Below are positions 1 through 7,932 of a stretch of DNA of 20,920 nucleotides, one piece after another. The stretch spans positions 1-20,920 of the forward strand of contig UQGS01000039.1 of the NCBI GenBank assembly GCA_900540685.1, given 5' to 3'. The position numbers and the translations under genes were made by a program. The DNA comes from an uncultured Catenibacterium sp. (lineage in GTDB: Bacteria; Bacillota_I; Bacilli_A; Erysipelotrichales; Coprobacillaceae). The notes beneath the pieces were generated by a model that worked only from the letters and a program-made list of their open reading frames with translations, did no database searches and was not told the DNA's origin. Numbering within the stretch: position 1 is the first letter of the stretch; every line of letters starts with the position of its first letter.

Positions 1-22
1 TGAAATCATAGGGGCATCGTGA

Positions 23-385
23 TTAGAATAATCCGATGATTGCCATTGGGGCATTGTCACCTTTACGGTTATAAGTTTTGATAACTCTAGTATAACCACC
101 GTTCTTACCTTTGAACTTAGGTGCAACATCATCAAATAGAACCTGTACAGCAGTCTTTCCAGTTGCTGGATCTACTACATTCTGAAGAATAGCAGCAGCC
201 TGTCTTCTTGCATGAAGATCTCCTCTAATACCAAGAGTGATTAATTTATCAACGACTTTACGTACTTCTTTAGCACGAGTAGCAGTTGTTTCAATCTTAC
301 CATGCATGATTACATCAGTAGCTAAGTTACGTAACATAGCTTTTCTATGACTAGATACACGGCCTAATTTTCTATTGTTTGCCAT
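23..385 (-). CDS. rplQ: 50S ribosomal protein L17
   Basis: The product is a large-subunit protein that binds 23S rRNA near the polypeptide exit tunnel. The 120-residue protein opens with the family signature MANNRKLGRVSSHRKAMLRN and carries the basic N-terminal helices typical of L17; its length matches bacterial L17 of the short class. A Shine-Dalgarno (GGAAGGAG) lies 8 to 9 nt before the ATG. It follows rpoA after 21 nt, the usual last pair of the alpha operon. Only 22 bases remain beyond its stop in the window, so whether the operon ends here cannot be seen. Identity is very secure. Confidence 0.97.
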   Translation of the reverse strand: MANNRKLGRVSSHRKAMLRNLATDVIMHGKIETTATRAKEVRKVVDKLITLGIRGDLHARRQAAAILQNVVDPATGKTAVQVLFDDVAPKFKGKNGGYTRVIKTYNRKGDNAPMAIIGLF

Positions 386-406
386 TAGTGTACTCCTTCC
401 ACAAAC

Positions 407-1351
407 TTAGTCCATTGGTTTAAAACCAAGACCTAATTCATTTAATTTTTCTTTAACTTCTTTTAAAGACTTCTTACCAAGGTTACGAACCTTAATCATA
501 TCGTCTTCAGTCTTAGAAGCTAATTCTTGAACAGTCTGAATTCCTGCTCTCTTTAAGCAGTTGTATGAACGTACAGAAAGGTCAAGTTCTTCAATAGTCA
601 TATCAAGAACCTTGTTACCTGTGTCTTGCTGTACTTCACTCATAACGTCCATGTTCATTGCCTGATCAGTTAATTCAACGAACATATTTAAATGTTCAAC
701 TAATACTTTAGCAGCAATTGCAAGAACTTCATGAGGTTTGATTGAACCATCAGTTGTAATCTCCATAGTTAACTGATCATATTTTGCTGACTGACCAACA
801 CGAGTTGGTTCAACTAAATATGCTACATTAACAACAGGAGAGAAGATAGAATCAGTAGGAATTACGTCAACACTGTTAACGAACTTCTTATTCTGATCTG
901 CACTCATGTAACCTCTGTCTTTATGAGCATACATTTCCATATAGAAATGCTGACCTTCAGCAACATGAGCAATTACTAAATCATTAGAAATCATCTTAAC
1001 TTCAGAAGGACATTGAATGTCTGCACCAGTTACTGTAGCTGGACCAGTTACATCAATAACCATTGTTACATCTTCATCTGAATCTAATTCAAATACTAAT
1101 TTCTTAATATTTAAGATAATAGCTGTAACATCTTCTAAGACACCATCAACTGCTGAGAATTCATGAATAGCGCCATTGATTTTTACTGCAAATACTGCAG
1201 CACCTGGCATAGATGATAGTAATACTCTTCTTAAAGAGTTACCTAAAGTAGTACCAAAACCTCTTTCTAAAGGTTCGATGATAAACTTACCATAATTTTC
1301 ATCTTCATTGTATGTATCAACAGTGAAATTTGCTTTTTCAAACTTTTGCAT
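407..1351 (-). CDS. rpoA: DNA-directed RNA polymerase subunit alpha
   Basis: This is the alpha subunit, which dimerises to seed RNA polymerase assembly and contacts promoter UP elements and activators. The 314 residues are of normal length. The N-terminal assembly domain spans about residues 1 to 230 (for example the GNSLRRVLLSSMPGAA segment at 37 to 52). A linker follows, then the C-terminal domain at about 245 to 310. Within that domain, SVRSYNCLKRAGI contains Arg261, the counterpart of E. coli Arg265 that contacts UP-element DNA. This matters because an A-tract element lies before the rpsJ promoter in this window. GAGGAGGG precedes the ATG. The 53-nt AT-rich gap to rpsK is one of the longer ones in the operon. 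Confidence 0.98.
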   Translation of the reverse strand: MQKFEKANFTVDTYNEDENYGKFIIEPLERGFGTTLGNSLRRVLLSSMPGAAVFAVKINGAIHEFSAVDGVLEDVTAIILNIKKLVFELDSDEDVTMVIDVTGPATVTGADIQCPSEVKMISNDLVIAHVAEGQHFYMEMYAHKDRGYMSADQNKKFVNSVDVIPTDSIFSPVVNVAYLVEPTRVGQSAKYDQLTMEITTDGSIKPHEVLAIAAKVLVEHLNMFVELTDQAMNMDVMSEVQQDTGNKVLDMTIEELDLSVRSYNCLKRAGIQTVQELASKTEDDMIKVRNLGKKSLKEVKEKLNELGLGFKPMD

Positions 1352-1404
1352 TGTTTCCCTCCTCTTTGAGATATTTATTTTATATAAAAGTAATATAAAT
1401 CAAA

Positions 1405-1794
1405 TTATCCACGAGGACGTTTTGGTGGACGACATCCGTTATGTGGGATTGGAGTAACGTCAGTGATTGCAGTTACTTCTAAACCAGCAGCTGAAAGAGC
1501 TCTAACAGCAGCTTCACGTCCTGGACCAGGACCTTTTACACATACTTCAACAGATTTCATACCATGATCCATAGATGCCTTTGCAGCAGCTTCAGCAGCC
1601 ATCTGAGCAGCATATGGAGTAGATTTTCTTGAACCCTTGAATCCAAGAGCACCAGCGCTTGACCAGCTAATAACGTTACCGTGTTCATCAGCAACTGTTA
1701 CGATTGTATTGTTGAATGTTGAATGAACATGAGCAATACCTTTTGCTATATTCTTCTTTACACGTTTTTTACCACGTACAACTTGTTTTGCCAT
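1405..1794 (-). CDS. rpsK: 30S ribosomal protein S11
   Basis: S11 is a small-subunit platform protein that binds 16S rRNA near the decoding-site side of the 690 and 790 loops and lines the mRNA exit path. The 129-residue protein ends in the diagnostic NGCRPPKRPRG tail and contains the conserved HVHSTFNNTIVTVAD and GPGPGREAA segments. It has normal length for Firmicutes. It starts 15 nt after the rpsM stop with an AGGAGGCAG ribosome binding site, as expected in an alpha operon. Nothing unusual is seen. Confidence 0.98.
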   Translation of the reverse strand: MAKQVVRGKKRVKKNIAKGIAHVHSTFNNTIVTVADEHGNVISWSSAGALGFKGSRKSTPYAAQMAAEAAAKASMDHGMKSVEVCVKGPGPGREAAVRALSAAGLEVTAITDVTPIPHNGCRPPKRPRG

Positions 1795-1809
1795 TTGTTC
1801 TGCCTCCTA

Positions 1810-2175
1810 CTACTTCTTCTTTCCAGCAATTGGAGTAGCTTTACCTTTACGCGTTCTAGCGTTAGTCTTAGTTCTCTGTCCACGTACTGGAAGTCCTCTA
1901 CGATGGCGAAGCCCTCTGTAGCAACCAATTTCCATTAATCTCTTAATGTTTAACTGAGTTTCTCTACGAAGGTCACCTTCAGTTTTAATATGTTCAACTT
2001 CTTTACGAATTTTTGTTTCTTCTTCTTCTGTAAGATCCTTTACTCTAACATCTTCAGAAACGCCAGCAGCTGCTAAGATTTTCTTAGCTGTTGTTGGACC
2101 AATACCATAGATATAAGTTAAAGAAACTACCACACGCTTATCGCGTGGGATATCAATACCAGCTATACGAGCCAT
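1810..2175 (-). CDS. rpsM: 30S ribosomal protein S13
   Basis: S13 sits in the head of the small subunit and makes inter-subunit bridges and contacts to the P-site tRNA through its basic tail. The protein has 121 residues. It begins MARIAGIDIPRDKRVVVSLT, has the helix-two-turns-helix region GIGPTTAKKIL near residues 25 to 35, and ends with the Arg/Lys-rich tail GLRHRRGLPVRGQRTKTNAR onward. An AGGAGG ribosome binding site lies upstream, and the gene follows rpmJ by 25 nt. Identity is secure. Confidence 0.98.
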   Translation of the reverse strand: MARIAGIDIPRDKRVVVSLTYIYGIGPTTAKKILAAAGVSEDVRVKDLTEEEETKIRKEVEHIKTEGDLRRETQLNIKRLMEIGCYRGLRHRRGLPVRGQRTKTNARTRKGKATPIAGKKK

Positions 2176-2200
2176 TGTCTATTGTTCCTCCTAAAAATAA

Positions 2201-2314
2201 TTAACCTTGTCTCTGTTTATGCTTTGGGTTTTCACAGATTACCATTACTCTACCCTTACGCTTGATAACTCTGCACTTATCGCAGATTGGTTTTACAGAT
2301 GGTCTTACTTTCAT
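2201..2314 (-). CDS. rpmJ: 50S ribosomal protein L36, zinc-binding form
   Basis: This 37-residue gene was read directly between infA and rpsM. The product begins MKVRPSVKPICDKCRVIKRK and ends ENPKHKQRQG, which is L36. Cys11, Cys14, Cys27 and His32 form the complete zinc ribbon, so this is the zinc-containing (C+) version. L36 binds 23S rRNA helices of the large subunit. The ATG is preceded by GGAGGCAGACACAAG, placing a good Shine-Dalgarno about 10 nt upstream; the stop is TAA. Gaps are 26 nt to infA and 25 nt to rpsM. The position between infA and rpsM is the standard one. Confidence 0.96.
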   Translation of the reverse strand: MKVRPSVKPICDKCRVIKRKGRVMVICENPKHKQRQG

Positions 2315-2340
2315 CTTGTGTCTGCCTCCTTTGGGAAGAT

Positions 2341-2565
2341 CTATTTGTGTCTAAATGTGATTCGCCCACGTGTTAAATCATATGGAGAAATTTCTACTGT
2401 TACTTTGTCCCCTGGTAAAATGCGAATGTAATTCATACGGATTTTACCAGAAACGTGAGCTAAAATAACTACTCCATTATCCAGCTGGACTTTAAACATT
2501 GCGTTTGGTAATGTTTCTACGACCGTTGCCTGGACTTCAATTACGTCATCTTTCTTCTTTGCCAA
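2341..2565 (-). CDS. infA: Translation initiation factor IF-1 (TTG start)
   Basis: IF-1 binds the A site of the 30S subunit during initiation and assists IF-2 and IF-3. The 74-residue protein is a single S1-like OB fold with the family segments EVQATVVETLPNAMFKVQL, NGVVILAHVSGKIR and LPGDKVTVEISPYDLTRGRI. The start is TTG at 2563-2565: a TGA stop lies three codons upstream in frame and no ATG occurs before residue 23, so ATG initiation would destroy the fold. AAGGAG, 10 nt upstream, lies inside the end of map, and the gene overlaps map by 20 bp. The unusual start plus overlap suggests translational coupling, which is inferred. Confidence 0.95.
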   Translation of the reverse strand: MAKKKDDVIEVQATVVETLPNAMFKVQLDNGVVILAHVSGKIRMNYIRILPGDKVTVEISPYDLTRGRITFRHK

Positions 2566-3328
2566 AATCGATCAACTCCTTATGTACCTTTGTCATGATT
2601 TCATAGCCATCTTCTGTGATAGCTACAGTATGTTCATAATGTGCAGCTAATGAATGGTCCGCAGTCTTCACTGTCCAATTATCATCCATTACTTTAACCT
2701 CGGCTTTGCCTAAGTGCGCCATAGGTTCTACTGCAATACACATACCTTTTCTTAATTTTGGTCCTCTGCCTGGTTCACCCCAGTTAGGAATGCTAGGATC
2801 TTCATGAACCTCTGTGCCAATGCCATGTCCTGTATAGTCTCTAGGCGTTGAGCAGCCATGACTTTCAAGGTAAGTCTGAACAGCATGTGAAATATCAGAA
2901 ACTCTATTACCTGGTTTAACTTGTTCTAAACCAGCATAAAGCGACTGTTCACATACTTCCATAAGATGTTTAGCCTGTGGTGATACATTGCCAATCGCAA
3001 ATGTCCACGCAGAGTCACCATGATATCCTTTCCAGCATGCACCTACATCTACAGAGATAATATCTCCATCTTTAAGTACATAACCATTAGGAATGCCATG
3101 AACAACAACATCATTTACGGACGTGCAAACAGCACCCGGAAAATTATAAAGATTTAAGAAAGATGGTGTACAACCATTCTTTCTTATAATCTTCTCACAG
3201 AAATCAGAAACCTGTTCTGTTGTTAAACCCGGTTTAAGCCATTTAGCGAGTTCCTGATGAACTAAACCTACTACATGACCAGCATGTCTCATTAGGTCAA
3301 TTTCACGTTCATCCTTGACTGTAATCAT
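2546..3328 (-). CDS. map: Type I methionine aminopeptidase
   Basis: The enzyme removes the initiator methionine from nascent proteins whose second residue is small. It is a cytosolic di-metal hydrolase. The 260 residues show the pita-bread fold with all five metal ligands visible: Asp94 and Asp105 (DVGACWKGYHGD), His168 (GHGIG), Glu201 (AVEPM) and Glu232 (EHTVAI). His77 in VVHGIP matches the conserved substrate-side His. Length equals the short bacterial class without an N-terminal zinc domain. Its ATG overlaps the adk stop by one base (TAATG), and GGAGG lies 7 nt upstream inside adk. The 3' end overlaps infA by 20 bp. Confidence 0.97.
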   Translation of the reverse strand: MITVKDEREIDLMRHAGHVVGLVHQELAKWLKPGLTTEQVSDFCEKIIRKNGCTPSFLNLYNFPGAVCTSVNDVVVHGIPNGYVLKDGDIISVDVGACWKGYHGDSAWTFAIGNVSPQAKHLMEVCEQSLYAGLEQVKPGNRVSDISHAVQTYLESHGCSTPRDYTGHGIGTEVHEDPSIPNWGEPGRGPKLRKGMCIAVEPMAHLGKAEVKVMDDNWTVKTADHSLAAHYEHTVAITEDGYEIMTKVHKELIDFGKEER

Positions 3329-3981
3329 TATTTGGCCTCCAGATTTTTCTTGATATCTGCATAAACAGCATCCATAGACTGGTCGCCATTAACGTTAGTT
3401 AATTCGCCCTTCATTGTATAATAGTCAATAAGTGGTCTAGTCTGCTTTTCATAAGTATCAAGTCTAACCTGTACAGCTTCTTCGCTCTCATCAGGACGCT
3501 GATAGAGTTCTCCACCACACTTGTCGCATACGCCTTCAGTTTTTGGTGGATTGAAAACGACATGATAAGTGGTTCCACAATCCTTACAAGTTCTACGACC
3601 TGAAAGTCTCTTGATTAACTTTTCAGATGGCACATCAATATTAATGACAGCATCAATATCAAAGCCAAATTCTTTCGCGATACTTTCTAGTTCTCTAGCC
3701 TGAATGATAGTTCTTGGGAAACCATCAAGAATAAAACCGTTCTTAAAAGAATCAATATTTTCCTTTAAGAATTCCCTTACCATTTCAACTGTATATTCAT
3801 CTGGAACAAGATGCCCAAACTGAATAAAATAACTAGCAATTACCCCGAACTTTGTTCTTTCCTTTAAAGCTTTTCTAAAAAGGTCACCAGTTGAGATCTG
3901 GTACAAGCCATACTCCTCTACTAATTTTTTAGCCTGAGTTCCTTTGCCTGCCCCAGGAGGGCCCATAAGAATAATATTCAA
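3328..3981 (-). CDS. adk: Adenylate kinase, zinc-lid type
   Basis: This is a cytosolic enzyme that interconverts ATP + AMP and two ADP, balancing the adenylate pool. The 217 residues show the P-loop GPPGAGKGT at 7 to 15, the AMP-binding segment ISTGDLFR at about 29 to 36, the DGFPRT motif at 86 to 91, and the LID. The LID has a four-cysteine zinc site at Cys132, Cys135, Cys152 and Cys155, typical of Gram-positive adenylate kinases and absent from the enterobacterial enzyme. The gene lies 22 nt after secY and overlaps map by one base. Placement between secY and map is the standard Firmicute arrangement. Confidence 0.97.
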   Translation of the reverse strand: MNIILMGPPGAGKGTQAKKLVEEYGLYQISTGDLFRKALKERTKFGVIASYFIQFGHLVPDEYTVEMVREFLKENIDSFKNGFILDGFPRTIIQARELESIAKEFGFDIDAVINIDVPSEKLIKRLSGRRTCKDCGTTYHVVFNPPKTEGVCDKCGGELYQRPDESEEAVQVRLDTYEKQTRPLIDYYTMKGELTNVNGDQSMDAVYADIKKNLEAK

Positions 3982-4003
3982 ATTCTATTCCTCCTTCTAA
4001 TTG

Positions 4004-5302
4004 CTACTTTCTTATATAACCATGATATTCTCTTCTTGTCAACATACTTTTTATTGCTCTTACAGTTTCTAACGCAACACCAGTTACGATAATCAATCCT
4101 GTACCTCCTAGAGACAATGCATTATTTGATGTCATACTCCAGATTTCTGGAGCAATGATTGGAATAGATGCAATGATTGCTAGGAATAGAGATCCTACCA
4201 CAGTTACACGATTTAAGACAGTTCCGATATATTTCTTTGTATCATCACCAGTACGAACACCAGGAATTGCGCCACCACTCTTCTTCAAGTCCTCACTGAT
4301 CTTCTTAGCGTCGATCTGTAAGTTAGCATAGAAGAATGTGAATAGAATGATCATAACGATATAGAGAACAAACCCTACAGGTTTCTGATAATTCAAGATA
4401 TTGTCAATCATCTTTGTTGTAGAAGTAGACTTCATGAAACTAATGATTGTTCTTGGTGCTGCTAAAACTGATGCAGCAAAGATAACTGGAATTACTGAAG
4501 AACTATTAATCTTAATTGGAAGATTAGTAGATTCTTTAGTACGCATAACTGTCTGTGTATTTGTTGCATAGATAATAGGAATTTTTCTTATTGCTCCTTC
4601 TTCAAATACAACAAACACGACAATGGCTAAATATACAAGTACGAATAAGATGTACCAAGCTAAGCTTGTTGCAGTCTTATAAGTACTACCGAATGTAACC
4701 ATTGATTTAAAAGACGAGATAAAACTATTTGGAAGGTTAGCGACAATACCAGTGAAGATTAATAGTGAAGTACCATTACCTACACCTTTAATAGTAATCT
4801 GATCACCTAACCACATTGTGAACATAGATCCTGCAGCCATAATTGTAACTACATAAACGTATGTCCAAATAGAACTACTCGCTAGAATACTATAACCCTT
4901 ATCGAATGCATATGTCAATGACCCACCTTGAATTATTGCTAATGCAAGCGTTAACACACGAGTTACTTTATCCTTTTTCTTTTTACCTGTATTACCTTCT
5001 TTATTCCACTGAGCTAAAGCTGGGATAACATCCATAGATAATAACTCAATAATAATAGAAGATGTAATATAAGGAGAAACCCCCAAAGAAAATAATGAGA
5101 ATTTCTCCAATGTTCCTCCACCAAGCATATTCATAATTCCGAAGATTCCTGAAGAGGTAGCAGCGCTTGTGATTGCACTTGTATCAATATAAGGAATCAC
5201 AATGCCTGCTCCTAATCGGAATACGAATAGTATGCCGAGTGTAAAGACGACCTTACGACGCAATTCACCTTTTTTAAATACTTCTTTAAAAAAGTTTAGC
5301 AT
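4004..5302 (-). CDS. secY: Preprotein translocase subunit SecY
   Basis: SecY forms the protein-conducting channel of the Sec translocon in the cytoplasmic membrane; with SecE, SecG and SecA it exports secreted proteins, presumably including the pilins upstream. The 432-residue protein has the usual ten hydrophobic helices. Family landmarks are the first helix at about 18 to 38, the plug and TM2 segment GVSPYITSSIIIELL at 74 to 88, the GNGTSLLIF stretch at about 175 to 183, and a basic C-terminal end (TRREYHGYIRK). The ATG lies one nucleotide after the rplO stop, with GAGGTGA as ribosome binding site inside rplO, so the two are probably translationally coupled. Confidence 0.98.
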   Translation of the reverse strand: MLNFFKEVFKKGELRRKVVFTLGILFVFRLGAGIVIPYIDTSAITSAATSSGIFGIMNMLGGGTLEKFSLFSLGVSPYITSSIIIELLSMDVIPALAQWNKEGNTGKKKKDKVTRVLTLALAIIQGGSLTYAFDKGYSILASSSIWTYVYVVTIMAAGSMFTMWLGDQITIKGVGNGTSLLIFTGIVANLPNSFISSFKSMVTFGSTYKTATSLAWYILFVLVYLAIVVFVVFEEGAIRKIPIIYATNTQTVMRTKESTNLPIKINSSSVIPVIFAASVLAAPRTIISFMKSTSTTKMIDNILNYQKPVGFVLYIVMIILFTFFYANLQIDAKKISEDLKKSGGAIPGVRTGDDTKKYIGTVLNRVTVVGSLFLAIIASIPIIAPEIWSMTSNNALSLGGTGLIIVTGVALETVRAIKSMLTRREYHGYIRK

Positions 5303-5303
5303 C

Positions 5304-5744
5304 TTAGATCACCTCAGTTTTTCCACCTGCAGCTTCAATTGCCTTTACAGCTGATTTTGAGAATTTGCTAGCCTTTACTGTTAAAGCAACATTTAATTCG
5401 CCTCTGCCTAAGACTTTTAAACCGTCTAATGCTTTTTTAACTAGCTTTGCTTCCATAACTGCTTCTAAATCTACAACAGCACCATTTTCGAACTTGTTTA
5501 AGTCTTCAACGTTGATGATTGCATATTCTTTAGCATTATGATTAGTGAAGCCACGCTTTGGTAAGCGCATGAATAATGGAGTCTGTCCACCTTCAAATCC
5601 TGGTTTCTTACCTCCACCAGATCTAGCGCCCTGACCTTTCTGACCTCTACCAGATGTCTTACCATTACCAGAGCTTGTACCACGACCTACACGATTTCTG
5701 TTACGACGTGCGCCGTCATTGTATTTGAGTTCATGTAATTTCAT
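5304..5744 (-). CDS. rplO: 50S ribosomal protein L15
   Basis: L15 is a late-assembling large-subunit protein that threads a long basic N-terminal arm into 23S rRNA. The 146-residue protein begins MKLHELKYNDGARRNRNRVG, followed by the Gly/Arg/Lys-rich arm (RGQKGQGARSGGGKKPGFEG, about residues 33 to 52), then the globular domain ending in AAGGKTEVI. The length is normal. It starts 12 nt after rpmD behind a GGAGGTG ribosome binding site. An open frame inside it at 5498-5683 is a shadow. Confidence 0.97.
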   Translation of the reverse strand: MKLHELKYNDGARRNRNRVGRGTSSGNGKTSGRGQKGQGARSGGGKKPGFEGGQTPLFMRLPKRGFTNHNAKEYAIINVEDLNKFENGAVVDLEAVMEAKLVKKALDGLKVLGRGELNVALTVKASKFSKSAVKAIEAAGGKTEVI

Positions 5745-5756
5745 TGTTTACACCTC

Positions 5757-5945
5757 CTACTTGTCTTCAACTTTTACTAGGTGTCTTACTGCGTTGATCA
5801 TACCTTTGATTGTTTCTGTTTCATACTTTTCAACAGAAGCATGCATTTTGTTTAAACCTAACGCTTTAAGAGTAGCCTTCTGGTTTTCTTTACCACCAAT
5901 AGGGCTTTTTACAAGCGTAATCACAACTTTTTTATTTTCTGCCAT
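5757..5945 (-). CDS. rpmD: 50S ribosomal protein L30
   Basis: L30 is a small large-subunit protein of the ferredoxin-like L7/L30 fold. The 62 residues run from MAENKKVVITLVKSPIGG to VKVEDK; the GLNKM/ASVEKYETE region and the C-terminal MINAVRHLVKVE strand are typical. The frame stays open upstream to an ATG at 5966, but the chosen ATG at 5945 has AGGAGG 8 nt upstream and matches the family length, while the upstream ATG lies inside rpsE and would place the Shine-Dalgarno inside the coding region. L30 is absent from some bacteria, so its presence is informative. Confidence 0.95.
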   Translation of the reverse strand: MAENKKVVITLVKSPIGGKENQKATLKALGLNKMHASVEKYETETIKGMINAVRHLVKVEDK

Positions 5946-5958
5946 TTTTACGCTCCTC

Positions 5959-6534
5959 CTATCCATAAATCTTTTCGACTGTGATGTCTCTTAATTCTGC
6001 TACCTGTTCAGCAGTCTTTAATGATGCTAAACCTTCGATTGTTGCTCTTACCATGTTGATTGGAGTTCTTGATCCAAGACACTTAGATAAGATATCAGAG
6101 TAACCTGCTAATTCAACTACTGCACGGACAGGTCCACCAGCGATGATACCAGTACCTTTAGTAGCTGGTCTTAAGAATACTGAACCAGACTTAAAGTTAC
6201 CAGTGATTTCATGAGGGATTGTACCGTTGATATTTGGAACTGTGATAAGGTTTCTCTTAGCAGCTTCTTCAGCTTTTCTGATTGCATCAGGTACTTCGTT
6301 AGCCTTACCTGTACCGAAACCAACACGACCTTTTCTATCACCGATTACTACTAAAGCAGCGAAACGCATTTTACGTCCACCCTTAACAACTTTAGTAACA
6401 CGGTTGATAGTAACAACTCTTGTTTCGAATTCCTTAGGAGCTCTCTGTCTTCTGTTGTTTTTTCTGTTTCTTCTAGGGTTATTGCCTTTTCTAGAGTTTT
6501 CTCTAGAATTTTCTCTAGGTTTACGTTCTTCCAT
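5959..6534 (-). CDS. rpsE: 30S ribosomal protein S5 with N-terminal basic extension
   Basis: S5 contributes to decoding accuracy and mRNA helicase activity at the entry channel of the small subunit. The double-stranded-RNA-binding-like domain starts near Phe36 (FETRVVTINRVTKVVKGGRK), followed by the C-terminal domain (SRTPINMVRATIEGL). Family members are usually about 165 residues; this one has 191 because of a 30-odd residue Arg/Asn/Lys-rich N-terminus with the repeat RENSRENSR at 7 to 15, encoded by a 12-bp tandem DNA repeat. The ATG at 6534 is supported by GGGAGG 7 nt upstream, so the extension appears genuinely translated. It follows rplR by 15 nt. Confidence 0.96.
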   Translation of the reverse strand: MEERKPRENSRENSRKGNNPRRNRKNNRRQRAPKEFETRVVTINRVTKVVKGGRKMRFAALVVIGDRKGRVGFGTGKANEVPDAIRKAEEAAKRNLITVPNINGTIPHEITGNFKSGSVFLRPATKGTGIIAGGPVRAVVELAGYSDILSKCLGSRTPINMVRATIEGLASLKTAEQVAELRDITVEKIYG

Positions 6535-6549
6535 TATTTGACCTCCCTC

Positions 6550-6906
6550 TTAGAATTTTAATCCAGCTTCTCTTGCAGCTTCTGCAAGTGCTTTTACTCT
6601 ACCATGATAGATATAACCACCACGGTCGAATACTACTACATCAATATTTTTAGCAATTGCTCTCTTAGCGATTTCAGCACCAACAGCAGCAGCTGCTTCA
6701 ATGTTTGAACCATTTTCTAACTTCATGTCTACAGAAGATGCTGATACAAGAGTTACACCCTTAGTGTCATCGATGATCTGTGCATGAATATGAGAGTTTG
6801 AACGGAACACATTAAGACGTGGTCTTTCTGGAGTTCCAGAAATCTTATTACGAACTCTAGCATGACGTCTTAAACGGATAACGTTGCGTGATTCATTCTT
6901 TGCCAT
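6550..6906 (-). CDS. rplR: 50S ribosomal protein L18
   Basis: L18 binds 5S rRNA together with L5 and anchors the central protuberance. The 118-residue protein has the basic N-terminal arm (RLRRHARVRNKISGTPERPR), then the core with RLNVFRSNSHIHAQIIDD and the C-terminal signature VVFDRGGYIYHGRVKALAEA AR. Length is normal. It follows rplF after 27 nt and has an AAGGAGG ribosome binding site. No anomalies are seen. Confidence 0.97.
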   Translation of the reverse strand: MAKNESRNVIRLRRHARVRNKISGTPERPRLNVFRSNSHIHAQIIDDTKGVTLVSASSVDMKLENGSNIEAAAAVGAEIAKRAIAKNIDVVVFDRGGYIYHGRVKALAEAAREAGLKF

Positions 6907-6933
6907 GATTCGATTTTCCTCCTTAGTTTATAA

Positions 6934-7479
6934 CTACTTCTTACCAGCAGTTTTACCTTCTTTTCTGATGATATGTTCATCAGAATATTTAATACCTTTA
7001 CCCTTATATGGTTCAGGCTTCTTCCAAGCTCTGATTACTGAAGCGACATGTCCAACTCTTTCTTTAGAGATACCAGATACTGTGATTTCAGTAGCTGATG
7101 GACATTCAACTTTCACACCTTCTTCGATTTCAACTTCTACTGGGTGTGAATAACCAATATTCATTACTAATTTATTACCCTGCATCTGAGCTCTATAACC
7201 GATACCAACGATTTCAAGTTTCTTAGTGAAACCATCTTTAACGCCTTCGATCATGTTTGCAAGTAAAGCTCTAGTTGTACCATGTAACTGCTTGTGTGCT
7301 TTTTCTTCACTGTGTCTCTTACATTCAATTTCATTACCATTTACTTCGATAGTAATTAAGTTAGAGAACTGTCTAGTAAGAGTTCCCTTAGGACCTGTAA
7401 CAGTGACAGTGTTATCAGCAGCAACGTCTACGTTTACACCTTCAGGTACGATAATAATCTTTTTACCAATACGAGACAT
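6934..7479 (-). CDS. rplF: 50S ribosomal protein L6
   Basis: L6 lies near the factor-binding site (sarcin-ricin loop region) of the large subunit. The 181 residues form the two repeated alpha-beta domains of L6: the first from MSRIGKKIIIVPEGVNVDVA to about residue 80, the second ending with the signature PEPYKGKGIKYSDEHI RKEGKTAGKK. GGAGGTCAAACA lies just before the ATG. It is flanked by rpsH (24 nt) and rplR (27 nt), as in every spc operon. Confidence 0.97.
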   Translation of the reverse strand: MSRIGKKIIIVPEGVNVDVAADNTVTVTGPKGTLTRQFSNLITIEVNGNEIECKRHSEEKAHKQLHGTTRALLANMIEGVKDGFTKKLEIVGIGYRAQMQGNKLVMNIGYSHPVEVEIEEGVKVECPSATEITVSGISKERVGHVASVIRAWKKPEPYKGKGIKYSDEHIIRKEGKTAGKK

Positions 7480-7503
7480 TGTTTGACCTCCTAAATAATT
7501 TTA

Positions 7504-7899
7504 TTACCAGATATAAGCTAATACTTCTCCACCGATATTCTTAGCTCTTGCTTCTTTATCAGTCATAAGTCCTTGAGAAGTAGATAATACTACGATACCT
7601 AAACCATTTAATACTTTAGGGATTTCGTTTACTTTAGCATACTGACGTAAGCCTGGTTTAGAAACTCTCTTTAAACCAGTGATAACTCTTTCGTTACCTT
7701 TATATTTTAATGTAATAACAATATTCTTGTGATTTCCTTCTTCATTCACTACGAAGTCAGTAACAAAACCTTCATTCTTTAAGATGTTTGCTAAATCATT
7801 CTTTAGGTTTGAGTAAGGGATAGAAACAGTTTCATGTTTCTGCTGATTCGCATTACGAATTCTAGTTAACATATCTGCAATTGGATCTGTTGTAACCAT
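7504..7899 (-). CDS. rpsH: 30S ribosomal protein S8
   Basis: S8 binds helix 21 of 16S rRNA and is a primary assembly protein; in E. coli it also represses the spc operon by binding its mRNA. The 131-residue product begins MVTTDPIADMLTRIRNANQQ and ends with the conserved STSQGLMTDKEARAKNIGGE region and VLAYIW. AAGGAGG lies at normal distance from the ATG. The 33-nt gap to rpsN is among the larger ones of this operon. I did not see an obvious S8-binding mimic, but that was not checked by folding. Confidence 0.97.
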   Translation of the reverse strand: MVTTDPIADMLTRIRNANQQKHETVSIPYSNLKNDLANILKNEGFVTDFVVNEEGNHKNIVITLKYKGNERVITGLKRVSKPGLRQYAKVNEIPKVLNGLGIVVLSTSQGLMTDKEARAKNIGGEVLAYIW

Positions 7900-7932
7900 T
7901 TATATGTCCTCCTTCCGTATGTGACTTATAAA

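Noticed and set aside
1352..1404. AT-rich rpsK-rpoA spacer as an internal promoter (TTGATT ... TAAAAT)
   Set aside because: The boxes are only 15 bp apart; AT-richness alone explains the match. An internal promoter for rpoA remains possible but is not supported.
5946..5966. Upstream ATG that would lengthen L30 by seven residues
   Set aside because: It lies inside rpsE, and the AGGAGG is correctly placed only for the ATG at 5945.
6227..6541. Open frame of about 100 codons opposite rpsE
   Set aside because: It is a shadow of a conserved gene, with no ribosome binding site or recognisable protein; the same holds for plus-strand frames at 11493-11828, 13709-14065 and those within the adhesin.
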